DNA of 34,546 bases from Naegleria lovaniensis (taxonomy: Eukaryota; Heterolobosea; Eutetramitea; Acrasida; Naegleriidae), in contig NW_025407902.1 of the NCBI RefSeq assembly GCF_003324165.1, forward strand, positions 1 to 34,546, given 5' to 3'. Within the stretch, counting starts at the first letter, position 1. The number at the start of each line of letters is the position of its first letter. Made by a program: the position numbers and the translations under genes. The notes beneath the pieces were generated by a model. The model saw only the letters and a program-made list of their open reading frames with translations, did not search any database and was not told the DNA's origin. Positions 29,132 to 34,546 of this stretch are shown here, piece after piece.

Positions 29132-30667
29132 TTAATGGCTGTGGATGTTGTGAAAATTTGAAACGTCATTTAAAATTCGTTCAGTCCTGTCCTTAATGTG
29201 TTTCTTGAATAATAGTTTCTTTTTCTGTTGTGCTTGTGTTGTGGATATTGTGTTTGAGTGGATTGATCGTTGAGTTGACGAATGGTTTGAGGATGATACA
29301 CTTCCTGTGGGGCGACCCTTGCTTTGAGTTGAAACAATTGTAGCACTTGAATCATTACCTTTTTTCTCATTCTCCCAAGTTGTTGCAAGAGCTTTTAATC
29401 TATTATATTCAGCTTGCAAGACCTTATTTCCGCTTCGTTGGATCAAAAACCGAAGCAAAATGAAGAATAATAAACATCGGTCATACAATTGATCCATTTC
29501 AAAACGATGGCAGTATATCCACTTGTAATAATTACTATCATTATCAAGCTCTATAAAAAAGGAATACACATATTTGGAATCTGCAAGAAGACCTAACCCT
29601 CTCGACAAATCTCGTTCTTGCATCATTCTAAGGGGAAGAAGCGTTGCTTTCCGAACATCGCTTTCACAATTGAGAACATTCATTAATTTACATTCCATAC
29701 AAACAGCGTCGTCCTCAACAAGCATGTCTGGTCGACAGTATTTTGAAGAATCTTCATTTAAGGACATCTTGTAATTTTTTTTCACAGTTCTCCCAAAATC
29801 GCTAAACATTTTCGAAATCCAATCGTGCTGGAAAACCTTCATATGTAGTTCTGAAGAAAGTGTGACATTTCTTCTTTTCCAACTGTTAATAAAGTCGTTC
29901 AAGAATAAGAGACTTGAATTCAAACTCATTCCTTTTTCAATGCAATCTTGCAAATACTCAGCGAACAATTTGTTGTGGAAATTATACTCTTTTCTTCGGG
30001 AATTTGTAATCTTGAACTGAAACAGTTCATTGCTCTTTCGTGAGCGTTTTAATGCTCTATATAGATCTTGTAGTCCCTCAGGGTTGGGGTCTTGATTGAA
30101 GGAGTCCACAGAGAATTGTTCGTATTGCTCGTAAAAAGATGAGGGAAGTAGCTCAGAGTAATTCCAGTCTTCATCTTGGTCACTATTACCATCATTGGAG
30201 GAGGAGCTTTCTGAAGAAATAAGTTCTTTTCTTAATGATGCGCTTAATAGATGTGTTGCAGATATATCTTGACGAGTATATGAAGTGGAAATTTTGCTAA
30301 ATATGAACCTTATGTAATTTCTAAGCTTGACCACCGCTTCAGTACGATTTTGTTCAGGGTACAATAAATAAAAATCGTCCTTATATGCAAAACAATGTAC
30401 AATATGCATCAAATTTTCAACAAGATCATCAGCTGATTCAAATGTTTTCTCTTTTGGTGAATCTTCCCTTGCAACTGCTTTGGCCCAAACTACCAAAGGA
30501 TCATCTCTTTTGAAATATTTAAAAAGAATAGGGAAATAAGTTTTTGCGGCAACTAAATAACATGGACACGTAATACTTTCTTGGACCACAGAATTATCAC
30601 TGTGAGTAATACTCTCTTGTTTGTCATTTCCTTTGTTATCTTGTTCATAAAGTAGATCTTGATACAT
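29132..30667 (-). CDS. Unknown protein with PD-(D/E)xK-like signature
   Basis: The open frame reaches a TTG at 30739, with a stop just upstream; the first ATG is 30667, giving 511 residues. No known family is evident over most of the length. The segment CRPDMLVEDDAVCMECKL (residues about 311-328) has the order and spacing of the PD-(D/E)xK nuclease core: Pro-Asp at 313-314, a hydrophobic strand, then Glu-Cys-Lys at 325-327. A helix with a Gln follows (RKATLLPLRMMQERD). Upstream helices (NKLFAEYLQDCI) could supply the first acidic residue. The C-terminal 90 residues are Ser/Thr/Gln-rich then basic. Active nucleases, inactive relatives and chance matches all remain possible; this is a by-eye motif, not a profile hit. 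Confidence 0.68.
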   Translation of the reverse strand: MYQDLLYEQDNKGNDKQESITHSDNSVVQESITCPCYLVAAKTYFPILFKYFKRDDPLVVWAKAVAREDSPKEKTFESADDLVENLMHIVHCFAYKDDFYLLYPEQNRTEAVVKLRNYIRFIFSKISTSYTRQDISATHLLSASLRKELISSESSSSNDGNSDQDEDWNYSELLPSSFYEQYEQFSVDSFNQDPNPEGLQDLYRALKRSRKSNELFQFKITNSRRKEYNFHNKLFAEYLQDCIEKGMSLNSSLLFLNDFINSWKRRNVTLSSELHMKVFQHDWISKMFSDFGRTVKKNYKMSLNEDSSKYCRPDMLVEDDAVCMECKLMNVLNCESDVRKATLLPLRMMQERDLSRGLGLLADSKYVYSFFIELDNDSNYYKWIYCHRFEMDQLYDRCLLFFILLRFLIQRSGNKVLQAEYNRLKALATTWENEKKGNDSSATIVSTQSKGRPTGSVSSSNHSSTQRSIHSNTISTTQAQQKKKLLFKKHIKDRTERILNDVSNFHNIHSH

Positions 30668-30827
30668 GAATGTATATTCCGATAATGAGAGAGATGGAAC
30701 GAGAGAACAACTTTGATCCTGTATTTTTTTTGCTCTCAAGCGAGGATGTTAAGGCATCATTGCTATCAAATAAAGGGATGTTTAAAAAAACTTTTCAAAT
30801 CAGTGTCAAGCTGTTTACAATGTAACT

Positions 30828-33610
30828 CTACACATCACTATCTAAATTTGCTCCAGAGAATAACATTCTTGGATCATTTTGGTTGTCGTCAACAGTTTCC
30901 TCAGAATTGTTCAATGCAGAGAGCCATATGGACAGGGCTGATTGAAATTCTGTATGTTTTTGAGAGAGAGCCAGTCCTAACTGTTGACAACGATTCTCAT
31001 ACTGCATTCTCTTTTCGAAAAGTTGATTGAAAGCGTGACGTTCTTTTTCGAATTTTTCCTTTTCTGTTTGGAAAGAGTTCTCTCTAATATCGAGATCAGA
31101 ATTTCTCTTGAAAATAAGCTCTTCATGCTGTTGTTTTTGTAAATGTAGAGAATATTCACGATCGGTCAGAGACTCGAGTTGTTTTTCCAATTGATAGCGC
31201 TTGTTTTCAATTTCAGATTCCTTTTCAGCAATTTCTCTGCGCTTGGATTCATACCATTCACGGTTGGATGATTTTGTAAGTTCAAATTCCATTTGATTAG
31301 CTCTCAGTGTTTCTTTTTCTTGATTTAACCGTTGCATGTTTTCTTGATGTTCACTTGAAAGTCGTTGCCGCTCAACTTCGAGTTCTTGTTGCTGATTTTG
31401 GAATCGAATTGTCACTTCTTTTTCAAACATTGTATTCTTATGCTCCATATCTTGCATGAAACTGACTTTCTCTGTCTCGAAAGTATTCACTTGCTCACGT
31501 AATGAACTTCTTTCAATATTCAAAAGTATTTGTTCGCTCTCGAGCTGTTTCATCTTCTCTTGTAATTCCTTTTCCCTCATTTCCAATAGTGATTCTCTAT
31601 TTCGAACCTGCTCAAGACGGTACGATAAATCTTGTGACATACTTTCTGTCATTTCACGTTGTTGATTCAATTGAATTCTTTCTTCCTCCAGTTTCTTTTC
31701 CAATTCCCTCAATGCTTCTTCTTTTCGCAATAGCTCCTCTTGTCGTGCTTCAGCAAAATGGCTCAATTCCTCAATTCGTAATTTCAATGATGAAATTTCC
31801 TCTTCATGCTTTCTGTCCTTCTCTGAAAGTGTATTTTGATGCAATTCCACTAATTGATACATTTCCTTCTCCAAATAATTCTTTTCCAAATCCAATGCAT
31901 TTGCTCGTTCTGTTTCTATTGTGATTGTTTGAGAGAGTTTTTTAATCTTTTCTTCCAGTTCTTGAACCAAGGCCGAAGATGTGTGATCTATATTAGTAGA
32001 GGAATATGAAATGTCTTGCATATCTTCTCCAAAACCTCCAAATGATAAATGTTCAAGCATGGAATCTTCTCGATCACTTCCAGAATCAATATCTGAAAGT
32101 GGTCGAGTAACATTGGAACTGGTAGGAGCCTCATTCTCCCCAACAGGAGTGTCCGTAGATTTAAATCTCTCGGGAGTTGTTGGAATAATTTGTCCATAGA
32201 ATTCATGATTATCGTGTTCATCGTCATCATCATCTGAAGAATCATGATCGAGACCTTCTTCTTGCGAGGTCCATGTCGTGGAGGCTTGTTGTTGAGAATC
32301 TACTCTTCGGGATCGGTATGGAATTGGAGAGAGTCTTAGAGGGGTGATTGTACTTGTAGTAGCAACAGAAGATTGTGAGTTCTTGTTCTTGATTGGAGTC
32401 AAAAGAATGGTTGGAATGTGTGCAGATGTTTCTTCTGAGAATTGATCTTCTCCCAGATAAGAGGATGGTTCCTTCTCATTACGTTTTGTTTTTTTCTTTT
32501 GAGGAGAAACCTTACTTTGTTTCTTGTTGGTTCTTTCATGAGAAGGAGCCAATAACGTTATTGTTTCTTCTTCTTCGGAATGCTGTTCAGATTCACTACT
32601 GGATGAACAAGAATTCACTTCTTTGTGTGTTCTTTTCATTGATGAATTTCTCTTAGTGTTTTTCAAAGATCTTGGAGAAGTAGTACTACTTGTTCTTCTT
32701 CGTCTTGCGACTCTTGGAGGTGAAGAATGCAATGACCTAGCATCATCATCATCTTCCATTTCATCCTCACTCTCTGAAGAAAATTCAATAATTGGAACCT
32801 TATCTGAGCAATGGCTAGATGAAGAAGATGGCACCTTCTTTCGCTTCACTGGTGACTTTCGATTCAATGTTGGTAAATTAGGGTATTCCTAGTTGGGGTT
32901 AAACCCAATTGATGCATTACATGACAAGTCAATCGTTTGGGTGAGCTCACTCTTGGAAGTGAAATGTTTCTCAAATGTTGAGGAAGATGTGTTTCACTCA
33001 ATGATTCTGAATTCGATCGAGGGATTTGTTGTTGTTGATTACGTTGTGATTTTAAAAGAGCTCGAGACAATTCTTGAAACAGTTCGAATTGATGCTGAAT
33101 TTGATCATTGACCAAATTCACAAGTGTTTCCATTGGAAATTTTCGTTTCTTTCTCTCATAGACCCATTGATATCCTTCCTTGAGTTTACCATGAATTCGA
33201 ATTAATAATTCTTTCTGAGCTTGTAATTCGGAAGGAAATTCTTTTTGATAGGAAATACCTTTCGTGGTTCGAATGTGATGTGTTTGTGGATGTAAAGTCG
33301 TAGTGCCATATCGAGAGAAAATATAGAAGGAATTTGAAAAGTGTTGTTGTGTTTCATGAGTTTGTTGTTGTTGTTCGTGATCATTGTCAGAATCGGACAT
33401 GTGATGGGCTGGTGTGGAAGAGATGAAAAATTGCCAATACTTGTTCTTTCCTTTAATCCGTGTTGATTTTTGAAAGACGAGAGGAATGGATGAAGAGAGG
33501 AGTTTGTGTTGAACGCCTGTGTGAACGGTCTCAGTGGAAGCAGGTGCTGAGGTGTTGTCATCATCCTCAGCAGTGAGATGATGTGAAATGTGCTTGTTGT
33601 TTCTGGGCAT
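30828..33610 (-). CDS. WGR-like domain fused to long coiled coil
   Basis: Exons 32951-33610 and 30828-32888 are joined across a 62-nt intron (donor GTGAGC, acceptor ACTAG), phase 0, giving 906 residues. Neither ORF makes a good gene alone: the downstream one has no ATG near its start. The first ATG is 33610. Residues about 53-150 resemble a WGR domain, a DNA/PARP-associated fold: NKYWQFFIS, then NSFYIFSRYGTTT (the position of the W-G-R motif, here R-Y-G), and a helix ending KLKEGYQWV. Residues about 225-515 are Ser/Glu-rich and disordered, with several acidic patches and basic NLS-like clusters (KRKK). Residues about 520-870 form an uninterrupted heptad-rich coiled coil. The coil has some likeness to centriolar proteins such as FBF1, but that is weak. 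Confidence 0.7.
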
Positions 33611-34221
33611 GTGAAGGATGACTTGATGTGTTTTTGTTTGGTTGCATAGCAAGACAAGCCAACAGAGCGGGTTGCTGGATGGATTTGGTCGCCAACTCCT
33701 GTCGCTGGGCTCTCTATTGACAGAACAGTGAACTTGGAAGCTTCAATTTCAAGATTTTTCTTTGCCAGCGTTAAGCCGGTTCTCTACAGAAACTTTTTTT
33801 TTTTCGAGGGACATAAATCGTGTCCCTGAAGCCCGGAGTTCACTTTCGCTGGCCAGTCTTGCTATGTAATTATTAATTCAGATTCGGTCAATATTTAAAA
33901 ATCAAAATAGCAATGACCATTAATGTTTCCGGAAAAATCTGGAAAATCTTATTTCCATCGTCTCTTGGAATTTTAGATGGATCGAAAAACATTAGCATAT
34001 GCACAAGGAACGAGCTTCGAAAAATATTCAAGCCAAAGAGCTGTTCGTGTAGATCTAATGTCATCATGATATCTCATCGACACAACATCGGGCCACTAAT
34101 ATTTATGTTCAATACTAGAGATCAATCTGGCAAATCGTATCAAAGCATGAAGATAATACTGAATCACAACCTCGTTGAACATTGTTTTTATTCGATGATC
34201 ATCGTTCTAGCGAACAGTTAA
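33611..34221. other. Right-end intergenic region with nested inverted repeats
   Basis: This stretch lies upstream of the WGR-like gene. Part of it (33645-33866) has nested inverted repeats, listed separately. A 102-codon ATG ORF at 33913-34221 resembles nothing and is not called as a gene. Confidence 0.5.
33645..33866. repeat. Nested short inverted repeats over 222 bp
   Basis: Four exact inverted pairs share nearly the same centre: 33645-33655 with 33856-33866 (11 bp, extendable with mismatches), 33727-33734 with 33837-33844 (8 bp), 33764-33770 with 33847-33853 (7 bp), and 33807-33813 with 33821-33827 (7 bp, 7-nt loop). The outer pair could be terminal inverted repeats of a small element. 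Single short pairs occur by chance, so the joint arrangement is what makes it notable. The 8-bp and 7-bp middle pairs cross and cannot form together. Confidence 0.55.
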
Positions 34222-34458
34222 ATGTGGTTACCGTTCGACGTCGAACACCCTTACTTGCCTCAACGTTCTCTTATGGGCATGGACCAACGCACAGTCTTGG
34301 CTTACCCACACAAAAAATTCGTTTACTCCGTGCAATTGCCTTTGGGTCGGTCCAACAACCCTTCTTCTGCACAACAACAACAACGCGAGTGTTTGTTTTG
34401 CAAAGGAAGAAGAAGGAGAGAAATCATCATCACTGACGATTGTTTGGATCTTTTTTAA
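34222..34458 (+). CDS. Possible small protein, 78 residues
   Basis: An ATG at 34222 directly follows an in-frame stop and opens 78 codons with mostly C- or G-ending third positions, like real genes here. The product has a Gln run and one C-x2-C pair (CLFC) near its basic end. I recognise nothing. It may be a short gene or one exon of a gene that continues beyond the window. Confidence 0.3.
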   Translation: MWLPFDVEHPYLPQRSLMGMDQRTVLAYPHKKFVYSVQLPLGRSNNPSSAQQQQRECLFCKGRRRREIIITDDCLDLF

Positions 34459-34546
34459 TCTTTGATGAAATCGTTGATAGTGGAAAATCAAAGGAGCGTT
34501 ATCATCATTCTTTGAAAGAACGACATTGGGATTAGTATCATAGCGT

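Noticed and set aside
33202-33657. 151-codon minus-strand ORF overlapping the WGR-like exon
   Set aside because: It begins at TTG, is a shadow frame of the spliced WGR-like gene, and its composition is irregular.
33913-34221. 102-codon ORF near the right end
   Set aside because: It has an ATG but no resemblance to any family, mixed codon use and a position in a presumed promoter; evidence was too thin to call a gene.
34233-34246. 14-bp palindrome GTTCGACGTCGAAC
   Set aside because: It contains a TTCGA motif that recalls a tRNA T-arm, but no tRNA fold can be built around it; it lies within a possible small ORF and is short enough to be incidental.
1-34546. tRNA, rRNA, CRISPR and transposase genes
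   Set aside because: I looked for T-arm-like boxes, regularly spaced repeats and transposase motifs on both strands and saw none that hold up.

Overview
The window looks like a gene-dense stretch of nuclear DNA from a free-living amoeboflagellate, most likely a heterolobosean of the Naegleria type. This is an inference from several features together. The DNA is AT-rich but not extreme. Introns are few and short (54-119 nt in the models built here), with GTAAGT-like donors and AG acceptors. Proteins are rich in Ser/Thr/Asn/Gln runs. Eukaryotic housekeeping genes (cytosolic-type glycyl-tRNA synthetase, dolichol-phosphate mannosyltransferase, a mitochondrial SLC30A9-type transporter) sit beside a membrane-bound hybrid histidine kinase and an RGS protein. 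No rRNA, tRNA, CRISPR array, transposase or viral gene was recognised.

Layout from left to right: a membrane-anchored B-box-like protein (28-1422, +, possibly open at its 5' side); an RGS protein with a START-like C-terminal half (1986-4099, +, one intron); DPM1 (4317-5159, -); an SLC30A9/ZnT9-like transporter (5384-7120, +, three exons); an unknown Lys/Ser-rich protein (7230-8081, +); a four-TM protein with an acidic tail (8184-8933, -); a doubtful ORF (9032-9517, +); a protein resembling the methyltransferase half of betaine-lipid synthase but with a degenerate SAM site (9732-10802, +); a free-standing, catalytically altered Na,K-ATPase-type actuator domain (10959-11951, -); a secreted strictosidine-synthase/APMAP-like propeller (12620-13726, -); a 42-bp-arm foldback in the divergent intergenic region; a kelch protein (14554-16080, +); GARS (16259-18415, +); a coiled-coil protein (18800-20840, +, one intron); a seven-TM protein (20970-22547, -, three exons); a cyclic-nucleotide-binding-domain protein (22945-25194, -); a hybrid histidine kinase (25588-28341, -, two exons); a small two-TM protein (28633-29118, +); a protein with a PD-(D/E)xK-like signature (29132-30667, -); and a WGR-like plus long coiled-coil protein (30828-33610, -) obtained by joining two ORFs across a 62-nt intron. 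The right end holds nested inverted repeats and two weak small ORFs.

The neighbours do not form an operon; they are separate eukaryotic transcription units. Signalling genes are common here: RGS, seven-TM, cyclic-nucleotide-binding and histidine kinase. The most unusual observations are two domains that appear to have lost catalytic residues (the ATPase actuator and the betaine-lipid methyltransferase), the histidine kinase with a Cys/His cluster between its DHp helices and a pseudo-receiver, the possible PD-(D/E)xK protein, the WGR-coiled-coil fusion, and the long foldback. Several apparent ORF starts are not ATG, so starts were moved to the first ATG in frame; these choices are stated in each entry.
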